From: Sulfitobacter sp. S190 | Lineage (GTDB): Bacteria; Pseudomonadota; Alphaproteobacteria; Rhodobacterales; Rhodobacteraceae | Direction of reading: 5' to 3' | Assembly (NCBI RefSeq): GCF_025141935.1 | Contig: NZ_CP081120.1 | Span: 2,604,001-2,668,000 of the forward strand | DNA length: 64,000 nt | Shown here: positions 7,815-15,234 of the stretch, piece after piece | How the letters are laid out: every line of letters begins with the position of its first letter | Numbering within the stretch: the first letter of the stretch is position 1 | Notes under the pieces: generated by a model | Database searches by the model: none | What the model was told of the DNA's origin: nothing | What the model saw: only the letters and a program-made list of their open reading frames with translations | Position numbers and translations under genes: made by a program

Positions 7815-9401
7815 ATGCAAACCACCCACCTGAGCCAACGCGACCAGGAGTTGTTGTTCGGAAGCGAAACCGCCAAGCCGGGCGACGCGGTCGTGCACTT
7901 CAAACACGGGCTCGCGGAGTACCGCGGCGAGGAAAACTGCACCATCGGCGACGTGGAGCAGACACTTGTGTCCTTGCGGTACCGGAATGGCGGCAAGTTG
8001 CTCCTGCCTGCGGTCGAAAACGAGGATTTTTGGCTCTACGGTGCGAGCGCCGGCGCTGTGAACCTTGACCGTTTGAAATCCGGTGACTGGACAAAGCGGC
8101 GTGATCAGATGGTCGACGAGGTCAACAAAAGCGCCGATGCCGTCATCGCACAGGACAAGGAACGCCGCGCAACGAAGGCACGCAAGATAACGCCATCCGC
8201 AGATGCAATGAAAGCATTCGCCGAAAGCTTTGCCTTTGATGAAACCGAAGATCAGCTTGCCACGATTGATGCGGTCCTCGCCGACATGGCGCGCGAGGTG
8301 CCGATGAAACGGCTGCTGATCGGTGACGTGGGGTTCGGCAAGACCGAAGTCGCGATCCGGGCCGCAGCAGCCGCGGTGCTGAGCGGCCATCAGGTTGTGA
8401 TGGTTGCGCCGACCACCGTGCTTGCCCGCCAGCATTTCGAGGAAATGCAAGACCGGTTCAAAGACATCGCGACAGATGTGATCGAGGTATCCCGCTCCAC
8501 GACCGCGCAGGACATGCAGGACTTGAGTGGGAAAGTGAAGGCAGGGCACGCGCAGATTATCGTCGGCACCCATTCCGTTCTCACTGCGGATCTGGAGTTT
8601 GACAAATTGGCGCTGGTTGTCATCGACGAGGAACAGAAATTCGGTGAGCGCCAGAAGGCGGATCTGGAAACACTGGCCTCGGGCGCGCATGTGCTGACCA
8701 TGACCGCGACACCGATCCCCCGTTCGCTTGCCGCGGCAGAGGTCGGTCTGCTTGATATTTCGGTCATCGCGACAGCACCCAAAGACCGGTTGCCCATTGA
8801 AACTGAGGTTACCGCGACCGATCTGGACATGATGTTGAAAGCAATTGACCGGGAACTGGCGCGAGACGGTCAATGCTATGTTGTGTGCCCGCGTGTGGCA
8901 GGGATCGACCGATTGGCAGGCAAACTGGACCGGATGGACATCCCGTTCGACTACGCCATTGCACACGGCCAGATGCCCGACGACGACATGGAAGCGTCGA
9001 TGCTGCGCTTCATGCGAGGCGAGGTTCAGGTTCTGTTGTCGACCTCCATCGTGGAGAGCGGGCTTGATAACACCAATGCAAATACGATGATCGTCTTTGA
9101 TGCAGAGCTTTTCGGTCTCGCCCAGCTTCACCAACTGCGCGGACGGATCGGGCGCAGCAAGCTGCCCGCTCATATGATCCTTTTCTCGGACATTGACCTT
9201 GGCGACGACAGCGAAGCCGCAACACGGCTGACCGCTTTCGCACAGATGTCCGAACTGGGTGCGGGTTTTCGCATTGCGCGCAAAGACCGCGATATTCGGG
9301 GTTTTGGCACATTGGACGGTCCGGAACAGTCCGGCCAGCATTCGCGCCTCGGCATCGGGCTTTATCGCCATGTGCTCAAGCAACATGTCGCGCGGTCCTG
9401 A
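7815..9401 (+). CDS. Short Mfd-like translocase: CarD/RID domain plus RecG-type helicase
   Basis: 529-codon SF2 ATPase. Order of domains: residues about 15-85, CarD-like RNA-polymerase-interacting domain (GDAVVHFKHGLAEYRG); about 135-460, RecG/Mfd-type helicase core with Walker A GDVGFGKTE (about 170), DEEQ (about 272), MTATPIPRS, and motif VI QLHQLRGRIGRS (about 440); about 475-515, the TRG translocation motif (GAGFRIARKDRDIRGFG). Compared with full Mfd (about 1150 residues) it lacks the UvrB-like N-terminal domains that recruit UvrA and the C-terminal autoinhibitory domain 7. AAGGA lies 8 bases before ATG 7815; an in-frame GTG at 7752 is less likely. Confidence 0.8.
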   Translation: MQTTHLSQRDQELLFGSETAKPGDAVVHFKHGLAEYRGEENCTIGDVEQTLVSLRYRNGGKLLLPAVENEDFWLYGASAGAVNLDRLKSGDWTKRRDQMVDEVNKSADAVIAQDKERRATKARKITPSADAMKAFAESFAFDETEDQLATIDAVLADMAREVPMKRLLIGDVGFGKTEVAIRAAAAAVLSGHQVVMVAPTTVLARQHFEEMQDRFKDIATDVIEVSRSTTAQDMQDLSGKVKAGHAQIIVGTHSVLTADLEFDKLALVVIDEEQKFGERQKADLETLASGAHVLTMTATPIPRSLAAAEVGLLDISVIATAPKDRLPIETEVTATDLDMMLKAIDRELARDGQCYVVCPRVAGIDRLAGKLDRMDIPFDYAIAHGQMPDDDMEASMLRFMRGEVQVLLSTSIVESGLDNTNANTMIVFDAELFGLAQLHQLRGRIGRSKLPAHMILFSDIDLGDDSEAATRLTAFAQMSELGAGFRIARKDRDIRGFGTLDGPEQSGQHSRLGIGLYRHVLKQHVARS

Positions 9402-9536
9402 CCCGTCGCATACACCGCTTTTTGCGAACCGAAAAAATCCACCCCGACGCCCGTTCCGGGCATTCGGGCAGCGCAGATTTGTACCTTGGGAATTATCGAT
9501 ATAAGATAGAAAAAACAAAAGAATTAGAGGTTTGGA

Positions 9537-10010
9537 ATGAGCATCGTATTGAGCAGGGTCTGGGAATCGGTCTTTTTCCCCCTGCTTCAGCGGCCCAAGC
9601 GCCTTCAGGTGGCCGCCCTGTGCCACAAGGGAGAGGGCCCGAACCGGCGCTTTCTTTTGGTCACAAGCCGCGAAACCAAACGCTGGATCATTCCCAAGGG
9701 CTGGCCGATACGCGGGCTGACCTCGAATGAAGCAGCACTTCAGGAAGCCTGGGAAGAGGCCGGCGTCAAACGCGGCCGTGCCGACGGCGCCCCCGTTGGC
9801 AAATACACCTATCAGAAGAGACAGGCATCGGGGTGGAGTTTCCCCGTAGAAACATTGGTTTATTCCGTCGCCGTGGCAGAGACGTCCGACAAATTTCCCG
9901 AAGCCCAAGAACGCACACGCACATGGGTCACCGCCCAACGTGCTGCCGACATGGTCAACGAACCGGAACTTCGCCAGATCTTTCTCGATCAGGCGGCGCA
10001 GGGCACGTGA
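9537..10010 (+). CDS. Nudix hydrolase (DIPP-like)
   Basis: 157-residue Nudix protein. The Nudix box is visible as GWPIRGLTSNEAALQEAWEEAGV (about residues 59-81): G-x5-E-x7-REUxEEXGU with E at the catalytic positions (EAWEEAG in place of REVxEE). The KRWIIPKGW lead-in is typical of diphosphoinositol-polyphosphate/diadenosine-polyphosphate hydrolases. It sits 62 bases upstream of a PiT phosphate transporter gene, hinting at polyphosphate-nucleotide or phosphate turnover. A paralogue of the same length is at 34444-34920. The substrate is unknown. Confidence 0.85.
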   Translation: MSIVLSRVWESVFFPLLQRPKRLQVAALCHKGEGPNRRFLLVTSRETKRWIIPKGWPIRGLTSNEAALQEAWEEAGVKRGRADGAPVGKYTYQKRQASGWSFPVETLVYSVAVAETSDKFPEAQERTRTWVTAQRAADMVNEPELRQIFLDQAAQGT

Positions 10011-10072
10011 AAAGTTAATTGAAAACTGCCGCCCTCACGCGTTAAAGGCTGTGAAACTTCGGGGGACGCAGT

Positions 10073-11563
10073 ATGACAAACCAAAACAGCGACGCACGCC
10101 ACCTTGAAACGCTTGACCGCGATCTGGACCGGTTTTCCAAGCTGGAGATGGCGACAAGCTATGTCGGCAGGCCCCTGGTGGGACCGGGCATCTCCCTCGT
10201 CTTTGTGGTGCTGGCCGGACTGACGGCCGTGCTGTTTTTCGGTCAGACAAACAACACGATAGTGGTGCTTATTGCTGCCTGTTTCGGGGCGTATATGGCG
10301 CTCAATATCGGCGCCAACGATGTGGCGAACAATATGGGGCCCGCTGTGGGTGCCAATGCCCTGAGCATGGGCGGAGCCATTGCGATCGCTGTCATCTTCG
10401 AAAGCGCGGGCGCGCTTATCGCCGGTGGGGACGTGGTATCGACCATCGCCAAGGGAATCATTGCACCCGAAAGCATGGGAACAGCGCAGATATTCATCTG
10501 GGCCATGATGTCCGCGCTTTTGTCGGCGGCCTTGTGGGTCAACCTAGCCACGTGGGTGGGCGCACCGGTTTCGACGACCCACTCCGTTGTGGGCGGCGTC
10601 ATGGGAGCCGGGATTGCCGCCGTTGGCTTCGCTGCCGTGAACTGGCCCACAATGAGCAAGATCGCCGCGAGCTGGGTGATCTCACCGGTTCTTGGTGGCG
10701 CAATCGCCGCCCTTTTCCTTGCGCTGATCAAATCCCGCATTATCTACCGCGAGGACAAGATCGCCGCAGCCCGTACGTGGGTGCCGATCCTCGTGGGGAT
10801 CATGGCAGGAGCGTTCGCGGCCTATCTGGCGCTCAAGGGGCTCAAGAAGATTATCAAGATCGATATGCCCATGGCCCTGATGATCGGTGCGGCCATCGGC
10901 GTGCTCGCATGGGCCGTCATGATCCCAGTCATTCGCAAACAATCCCAAGGTCTGGAAAACAGAAACAAGTCGCTCAAGGTGCTCTTTGGCATTCCGCTGG
11001 TCGTCTCGGCCGCGTTGCTGAGTTTCGCCCACGGTGCGAACGATGTGGCAAATGCGGTCGGCCCGCTCGCGGCCATCGTACAGGCCTCGCAGTCTGGCAA
11101 TTTCACCGAAGCGGTGAGCATCCCGCTCTGGGTCATGGTCATTGGTGCCTTCGGTATTTCCTTTGGCCTGTTTCTGTTTGGCCCCAAGCTGATCCGGATG
11201 GTCGGAAGCCAGATCACCAAGCTGAACCCCATGCGCGCCTACTGCGTTGCCTTGTCGGCCGCGATTACGGTCATCGTGGCCAGCTGGCTGGGCTTGCCTG
11301 TCAGCTCGACGCACATCGCGGTCGGTGGTGTCTTTGGAGTGGGGTTCTTCCGCGAGTGGGACGCAGAACGCCGCATCCGCAAAGCGCGGCTTACCATGCC
11401 TGACCGCCCCGCCTATGCGCCGGAGGAACGCCGCCGCCGCAAACTGGTGCGTCGGTCCCATTTCATGACGATCATCGCAGCCTGGGTCATTACCGTCCCC
11501 GCAGCGGCTTTGCTGTCGGCCACAATCTTCTTCCTGATCAACGCGGCGCTCGGTTCCACCTGA
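10073..11563 (+). CDS. pit: Inorganic phosphate transporter, PiT family
   Basis: 496-residue inner-membrane phosphate/cation symporter. The two inverted repeats that define the family are clear: GANDVANNMGPAVGA near residue 81 and FAHGANDVANAVGPLAAI near residue 322, each followed by an ST(T/S)H signature (VSTTHSVVGGVMGAG; VSSTHIAVGGVFGVG). About 10-12 membrane helices are visible, with a cytosolic basic loop between residues 430 and 465 (EERRRRKLVRRSH). It is longer at the N-terminus than minimal PiT proteins. Co-directional with the Nudix gene. It is the last chromosomal gene before the island. Confidence 0.93.
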   Translation: MTNQNSDARHLETLDRDLDRFSKLEMATSYVGRPLVGPGISLVFVVLAGLTAVLFFGQTNNTIVVLIAACFGAYMALNIGANDVANNMGPAVGANALSMGGAIAIAVIFESAGALIAGGDVVSTIAKGIIAPESMGTAQIFIWAMMSALLSAALWVNLATWVGAPVSTTHSVVGGVMGAGIAAVGFAAVNWPTMSKIAASWVISPVLGGAIAALFLALIKSRIIYREDKIAAARTWVPILVGIMAGAFAAYLALKGLKKIIKIDMPMALMIGAAIGVLAWAVMIPVIRKQSQGLENRNKSLKVLFGIPLVVSAALLSFAHGANDVANAVGPLAAIVQASQSGNFTEAVSIPLWVMVIGAFGISFGLFLFGPKLIRMVGSQITKLNPMRAYCVALSAAITVIVASWLGLPVSSTHIAVGGVFGVGFFREWDAERRIRKARLTMPDRPAYAPEERRRRKLVRRSHFMTIIAAWVITVPAAALLSATIFFLINAALGST

Positions 11564-11751
11564 TCGCCGCACACTAAATGGCAATAGGAACAGGGTCGCG
11601 CCAATATCACGACAGGCGCGGCCCAACGAACAATCAGTGCCCCAGTATCGATGTGTTCGTTTGGGATATCAGTATCTTGGCGAAATTGTAAAGCCGCCGC
11701 CGGAGGCCACTCGTGGCTGAACAACTCGGCCAATCGGGTTTTTTTAGCAGT

Positions 11752-11801
11752 AATGGTGCCCGGGGGCGGAATCGAACCACTGACACGAGGATTTTCAATC
11801 C
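11752..11801. repeat. Left attachment repeat: relic of the tRNA-Phe 3' part
   Basis: Fifty bases match 23408-23457 with one difference (T at 11781 for C). The segment corresponds, on the minus strand, to the anticodon loop through the CCA end plus two flanking bases. It is not a tRNA: the 5' half is absent and the one mismatch breaks the first T-stem pair. It marks the far end of the island. Confidence 0.9.
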
Positions 11802-11912
11802 GCCACTTATCCAGCGCAATCAAACGGTTACTACCGCAAGGGGTGTCAAACCCACTACGGGAAATCAAATACTTAGCAGCCATTTGTCAAACCTCCTCGA
11901 CGAGGCGTTCCA

Positions 11913-12767
11913 ATGAGCTGGCGGGTTGCGAACACATGCGCAGAACGGAAATTCGGTAGCGCGACGCGCAAGCAGATAATTATGTTCCTCGCCGACAAGG
12001 CGAGCGATGATGGGTCCGGCATTTGGTGTTCCAAAGGAACAATCCAACGGCACACAGAGCTGGGAGAGACCACCGTCAAACGAACGGTTCGCGAGTTCCT
12101 GAAAGAAGGCATTCTGGTCGAGACCGGCGCACGCACCTGCAAGAACGGATTCACCGTCGTTTACCGGATCGATCTGGCCAAGGTTGAGGCGCTGGACCCC
12201 ACTCTTGAGCCCGAGATTGAGACGGGGTCCACTGTGGCCCCCGTCCAGTATGGTCCCGGTACGGGGGCCACTGTGGCCCGGGTACCGGGGCCACCACGGC
12301 CCCCAAACCATCCTAAAACCATCCATAAACCACCTACGCGCAGGCGCGAGGCGGCGGTGGATGAAGATGCTGAAAAGGTTTTAGCAGCATATCCACCGGA
12401 CCGATTACGCGGCAAGGCGGCGTGTCTTGCCCAGATCGAAGAGGCCATGAAGGAAGGGATCGAACCCGAGGACTTGCGGCAAGCCGTCCAAGCCTATGCC
12501 ACCGACAGCGCAGGTTTCACTCGCTCCAAGGTCTGTTTTTCCGACAACTGGTTCAAGTCAGGGCGCTGGCGGGCCTATGTCGAGGACATCGCCAAAGGCC
12601 GTGAGGAGGCCGAGGTGAAGCAGGCCGAAATGCTGGAAGGGGTGGCTGGCTGGGTCACAGACCGCCACCCCTTATGCCGTCACATCACAGCCAAGCAGAT
12701 CGACGGATTGCTTGCCTCAAAGCTGGTCACAAAGGCGCAAATCCAGGCGGCAGGCCTCAGATCATGA
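11913..12767 (+). CDS. HTH replication-initiator-like protein of the island
   Basis: 284-residue protein with an N-terminal winged-helix domain (about residues 15-95: TRKQIIMFLADKASDDGSG, then SKGTIQRHTELGETTVKRTVREF), as in HTH_36/replication-like proteins carried by small mobile elements of Rhodobacterales. A Pro-rich linker (about residues 100-140) is encoded by near-repeats: CCACTGTGG occurs at 12229-12237 and 12268-12276, 39 bases apart. The C-terminal 120 residues form a charged helical domain without known motif. It overlaps mobC by ATGA, so it is translationally coupled to the mobilisation operon. A replication role is inferred. Confidence 0.65.
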   Translation: MSWRVANTCAERKFGSATRKQIIMFLADKASDDGSGIWCSKGTIQRHTELGETTVKRTVREFLKEGILVETGARTCKNGFTVVYRIDLAKVEALDPTLEPEIETGSTVAPVQYGPGTGATVARVPGPPRPPNHPKTIHKPPTRRREAAVDEDAEKVLAAYPPDRLRGKAACLAQIEEAMKEGIEPEDLRQAVQAYATDSAGFTRSKVCFSDNWFKSGRWRAYVEDIAKGREEAEVKQAEMLEGVAGWVTDRHPLCRHITAKQIDGLLASKLVTKAQIQAAGLRS

Positions 12768-13237
12768 CCGCAACCGATCCGACCGAAGCGCAAACAGCAA
12801 GGCGACCCATGTCATACGCTGGCGCTGCTGACACGGGACCTTGCGAGGGGCGGCAAGCCTCCCCTTCGAACCCCACCGGCGCAGGCAAAGCCCGCACCAA
12901 AGAGCCGCTGACCGAGACCTTCGTCTTTCGGTGCAGCGCCGCAGAGAAGGCCCAATTGCGCGCCAAGGCCGAGGCCGCTGGTCTACCCGCCGCGACCCTG
13001 CTGCGCGAGGCGCTTGGCCTGACCGAAGCCCGCCGTCGCAAGCCCATCCCCCGCGTCGATCCCGCGCTTGTGCTGGCCGTCGGGCGTATCGGCGGCAACC
13101 TGAACCAGATCGCCCGCTGGCTGAACCGCGCGATGCTGGCAGGCCGCGTTGACCTCGACGCGCTAACCGTGGCCCGTCGCCTGCTGACCATCGAACGCCA
13201 GCTTGCCCAGATCGTCGAGGCATCCCGCCGATGCTGA
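12764..13237 (+). CDS. mobC: Mobilisation accessory protein MobC
   Basis: 157-residue relaxosome accessory protein. The C-terminal half shows the MobC signature: FRCSAAEKAQLRAKAEAAGL (ribbon-helix-helix-like part, about residues 50-70) and VGRIGGNLNQIARWLNRA (about 110-127). Such proteins open or bend oriT and assist relaxase nicking. ATG at 12764 overlaps the upstream stop by ATGA, which decides this start over longer in-frame options. It overlaps the relaxase gene by 7 bases. The GC-rich composition matches the host rather than the RM genes. Confidence 0.85.
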   Translation: MTATDPTEAQTARRPMSYAGAADTGPCEGRQASPSNPTGAGKARTKEPLTETFVFRCSAAEKAQLRAKAEAAGLPAATLLREALGLTEARRRKPIPRVDPALVLAVGRIGGNLNQIARWLNRAMLAGRVDLDALTVARRLLTIERQLAQIVEASRRC

Positions 13238-14754
13238 TCAAGTTCTTCCGCAACGGCAAAGGCGCAGGCGCTGGTCCTGTCGGTTACCTCGTCGCGGACA
13301 AGGTGCTGGCCTACGACGACAACTGCGACCTGATCCACGATGCCGACGGCCAGCCGATGACGGTCACGCGCGAGCCACTGCCCGAGGTCCTGCGCGGCAA
13401 CCCTGACCGCACCGAAGCCCTGATCGACGCCACCCGCCACCAGTGGACTTACCGCGCGGGTGTCATCAGCTTTGCCGCCGAGGATGCCCCGACCGAAGAG
13501 CAGCAAGACGAGGTCATGGACCATTTCGAACGTCTGGCCTTCGCGGGGCTGGACCCTGAGCAATATGACGTGCTTTGGGTCCGACATACCCACGAAGACC
13601 GTGTCGAGCTTCACTTCTGCACGCCGCGCTTGGAACTGACCTCAGGCCGAAGCCTGAACATCGCGCCGCCCGGATATGAGAAAGCCTTCGACAGCCTGCG
13701 TGATGTGATGAACCAGCGCCACGGCTGGGCCGATCCGATGGAGTTGGAGCGCACTCAAGAGGTCCGCGACACCATCGAGACTCCGACCCGCGCCCAAGGC
13801 CGCGACGAGCTGCATGCCTGGCTGCAAGACCAGATCAGCGTCGGCTTTGTCACTGACCGCGCCAGCATGATTGACGCGCTGACCGACGCAGGCTTCGACC
13901 TGCCGCGCATCGGCAAGGCCTACATCACCGCCCAAGACCCCGACACCGGCGAGCGCTGGCGTTTGAAAGGAGAGATCTTCCATGAAGACTGGCAAGCCGA
14001 CCCGGTTGAGCGAGAAACTGAACGCGGAGCTGGATACGATCCGGCAGGACTACGCCGCCTCGATGGCATCCCAGCTAGAGAGCTTCAGGACCGATTTGAG
14101 CAAAATTGCGACCATCGCGCATCGTACAACCGAGAGCGATACCCGCAGCTTTCTGCGACAGAACAAGAGCTGGCTGACGATCTCGCCCTGGCTGATCACG
14201 GGAACGTTCTTAGTGGGGATCGTCTTGATGATGGGCGCGAGCTTGCTTTGGACGCTGATGCTGGCGAGCTCGGAACTGACGGACTTGGGTCTGACGCGGA
14301 TCGACAGGGAGGACGGGACATGGGTGGTACTGGACTCGACCAAGACGCGCCTGAGGACCTGCACACTGGGCGGCAGATCAGTGACCTGCATCAAGATCGA
14401 GGAGAATTAGATGACGACACCCCTGACAGCCTTGGAACGCGACTTGCTCGCCTGCGTAGAGCGGTTGGTGACGGCCTGCGAGGTCTCAGCAAAGGAATTG
14501 AGCGGGTTAGAGGAACGCTCGACGACGAGGATGCAGAGTCAGCTGGATGGATTGGCCGCCTGCGTGTCGGTGTTCATTCAATCGCAAACGGCGTCCGTGG
14601 CTGCGTTGCACGGCTTGTTGAACGAGGGCTCGAACTACGCGAGGCTGCGCACGCAACTCGAGAACAGCTTGAAATTAGTGAAGGCCGCCGAAGAGAGGTT
14701 GAGACAGAGCTAGGGGAGCGGGAGGTCGAGATGGATCGGGGGCTGACGCATTGA
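13231..14754 (+). CDS. mobA: Relaxase MobA, MOB-HEN (ColE1 MbeA-like) type
   Basis: 507-residue DNA relaxase that nicks oriT and pilots the transferred strand. Tyr19 (GPVGYLVADK) sits where ColE1 MbeA has its catalytic Tyr19. The metal motif is HTHEDRVELHF, with His119, Glu126 and His128 spaced exactly as His97-Glu104-Asn106 of MbeA, so the HEN triad reads H-E-H here. Residues 1-270 form the nuclease domain; the rest is an acidic, Gly/Asp/Leu-rich low-complexity tail that overlaps two genes in another frame (13982-14410 and 14411-14713), which constrains its sequence. Start overlaps mobC. Known biology of ColE1 supports the role. Confidence 0.88.
   Translation: MLIKFFRNGKGAGAGPVGYLVADKVLAYDDNCDLIHDADGQPMTVTREPLPEVLRGNPDRTEALIDATRHQWTYRAGVISFAAEDAPTEEQQDEVMDHFERLAFAGLDPEQYDVLWVRHTHEDRVELHFCTPRLELTSGRSLNIAPPGYEKAFDSLRDVMNQRHGWADPMELERTQEVRDTIETPTRAQGRDELHAWLQDQISVGFVTDRASMIDALTDAGFDLPRIGKAYITAQDPDTGERWRLKGEIFHEDWQADPVERETERGAGYDPAGLRRLDGIPARELQDRFEQNCDHRASYNRERYPQLSATEQELADDLALADHGNVLSGDRLDDGRELALDADAGELGTDGLGSDADRQGGRDMGGTGLDQDAPEDLHTGRQISDLHQDRGELDDDTPDSLGTRLARLRRAVGDGLRGLSKGIERVRGTLDDEDAESAGWIGRLRVGVHSIANGVRGCVARLVERGLELREAAHATREQLEISEGRRREVETELGEREVEMDRGLTH
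13982..14410 (+). CDS. mobB: MobB-like membrane protein, fully nested in mobA (+1 frame)
   Basis: 142-residue protein read in the +1 frame inside the relaxase gene. It starts with ATG at 13982 behind GGAGAG and ends with TAG at 14408-14410. An N-terminal basic/coiled-coil part (residues 1-60) precedes one strong membrane helix (about 67-90: WLITGTFLVGIVLMMGASLL) and a soluble C-terminal domain with two Cys (residues about 127 and 135). Size, position and membrane helix match ColE1 MbeB, which anchors the relaxase to the membrane. Overprinting itself, good initiation signals and the coupled mobD argue that it is real. Confidence 0.8.
   Translation: MKTGKPTRLSEKLNAELDTIRQDYAASMASQLESFRTDLSKIATIAHRTTESDTRSFLRQNKSWLTISPWLITGTFLVGIVLMMGASLLWTLMLASSELTDLGLTRIDREDGTWVVLDSTKTRLRTCTLGGRSVTCIKIEEN
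14411..14713 (+). CDS. mobD: MobD-like protein, fully nested in mobA (+1 frame)
   Basis: 100-residue helical protein whose ATG follows the mobB TAG with no gap (TAGATG); GAGGAG lies just upstream. It is in the same frame as mobB and entirely inside mobA. The sequence is amphipathic helix/coiled coil (LERDLLACVERLVTAC, then LENSLKLVKAAEERL at the C-terminus), as in ColE1 MbeD, which has roles in mobilisation and entry exclusion. The function here is inferred from layout and length. Confidence 0.7.
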   Translation: MTTPLTALERDLLACVERLVTACEVSAKELSGLEERSTTRMQSQLDGLAACVSVFIQSQTASVAALHGLLNEGSNYARLRTQLENSLKLVKAAEERLRQS

Positions 14755-14975
14755 TACCTAAAGTAATATTTTCCTTTATATCAATAGCCTCCGAAGAGTT
14801 GGCTGTAAGCCCTAACAGCCCTTGAGCTGGCAAAAAAGCACCTGAACGCGTAGGTTGGGCTGCCTCAGATTTAAAATAGTCGTGTTTTGCCTCGTCGGAT
14901 CATGGGAGCTTAGACTATTTGATCGTTGACCCTCGTTTACACTTGTGACCATTTTGACCACAAATTGAAGGCACT
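14755..14975. other. Intergenic region between mob module and antitoxin gene
   Basis: This 221-base region marks the sharp drop from GC-rich mob genes to AT-richer cargo. It holds an imperfect hairpin (GGCTGT at about 14801, ACAGCC at about 14815) that could be a terminator for the mob operon or part of an oriT. It also holds the repeat TTGTG-N11-CACAA (14943-14963) just upstream of the antitoxin gene. No coding sequence is seen. Confidence 0.4.
14943..14963. promoter_or_regulatory. Candidate operator of the Phd-like antitoxin
   Basis: Inverted repeat TTGTG (14943-14947) / CACAA (14959-14963) with 11 bases between, containing a direct repeat TGACC-N4-TGACC. It ends 12 bases before the antitoxin ATG. 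Phd-family antitoxins repress their own promoters at palindromes in this position, so this is a plausible autoregulatory site. It is inferred, not proven. Confidence 0.35.
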
Positions 14976-15170
14976 ATGAAATCTGTATCCGCACGTGAAG
15001 CAAAGTACCATTTTGGCCAGTTGATCGACGAATCACGAGCAGAGCCAGTGGTCGTTGCGAAACATGGTCGGCCCGTAGTTGTTGTCCTTGCTGTGGAAGA
15101 ATACCAGCGCTTAAGCGGGCAGGATGTGAGCCCAAATTCCATTGGTTCTGTACTGAGCAAAGAGCAATGA
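14976..15170 (+). CDS. Phd/YefM-family antitoxin, no toxin gene adjacent
   Basis: 64-residue Phd/YefM-type protein: MKSVSAREAKYHFGQLIDES at the N-terminus and PVVVAKHGRPVVVVLAVEEY in the middle, the standard DNA-binding fold of this family. The short C-terminal tail (residues 48-64), where these antitoxins hold their toxin, lacks the usual long helix. No Doc, YoeB or RelE-like frame follows; the next gene 60 bases on is a DNA methyltransferase. It is either the remnant of a toxin-antitoxin pair or a repressor taken over to control the RM operon. Confidence 0.8.
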   Translation: MKSVSAREAKYHFGQLIDESRAEPVVVAKHGRPVVVVLAVEEYQRLSGQDVSPNSIGSVLSKEQ

Positions 15171-15192
15171 GGCACAGTAACTTGAGGGATTT

Positions 15193-15234
15193 ATGGAGAT
15201 GGATAGCTATCTTCAGATTGGCATACGGCCATGA
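15193..15234 (+). CDS. Possible 13-residue leader peptide upstream of the RM operon
   Basis: A frame of 13 codons plus stop begins with ATG at 15193, has GAGGGA 4 bases upstream, and ends in TGA that overlaps the methyltransferase start as ATGA. This geometry suits translational coupling. The peptide has no recognisable feature; coding status is uncertain. Confidence 0.25.
   Translation: MEMDSYLQIGIRP

Noticed and set aside
7797..9938. 713-codon frame antisense to the Mfd-like and Nudix genes
   Set aside because: Spans two unrelated genes on the opposite strand, with no recognisable protein motif.
11752..11830. Second tRNA-Phe gene at the left island end
   Set aside because: Only the 3' part matches; after position 11801 the sequence departs and no D-arm or acceptor 5' strand can form.
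12224..12300. Iteron-like repeats (CCACTGTGG twice, CCACCACGG once) in the replication-like gene
   Set aside because: They are in the coding linker with unequal spacing (39 and 23 bases) and encode near-repeat residues, so a protein linker repeat explains them better than an origin.
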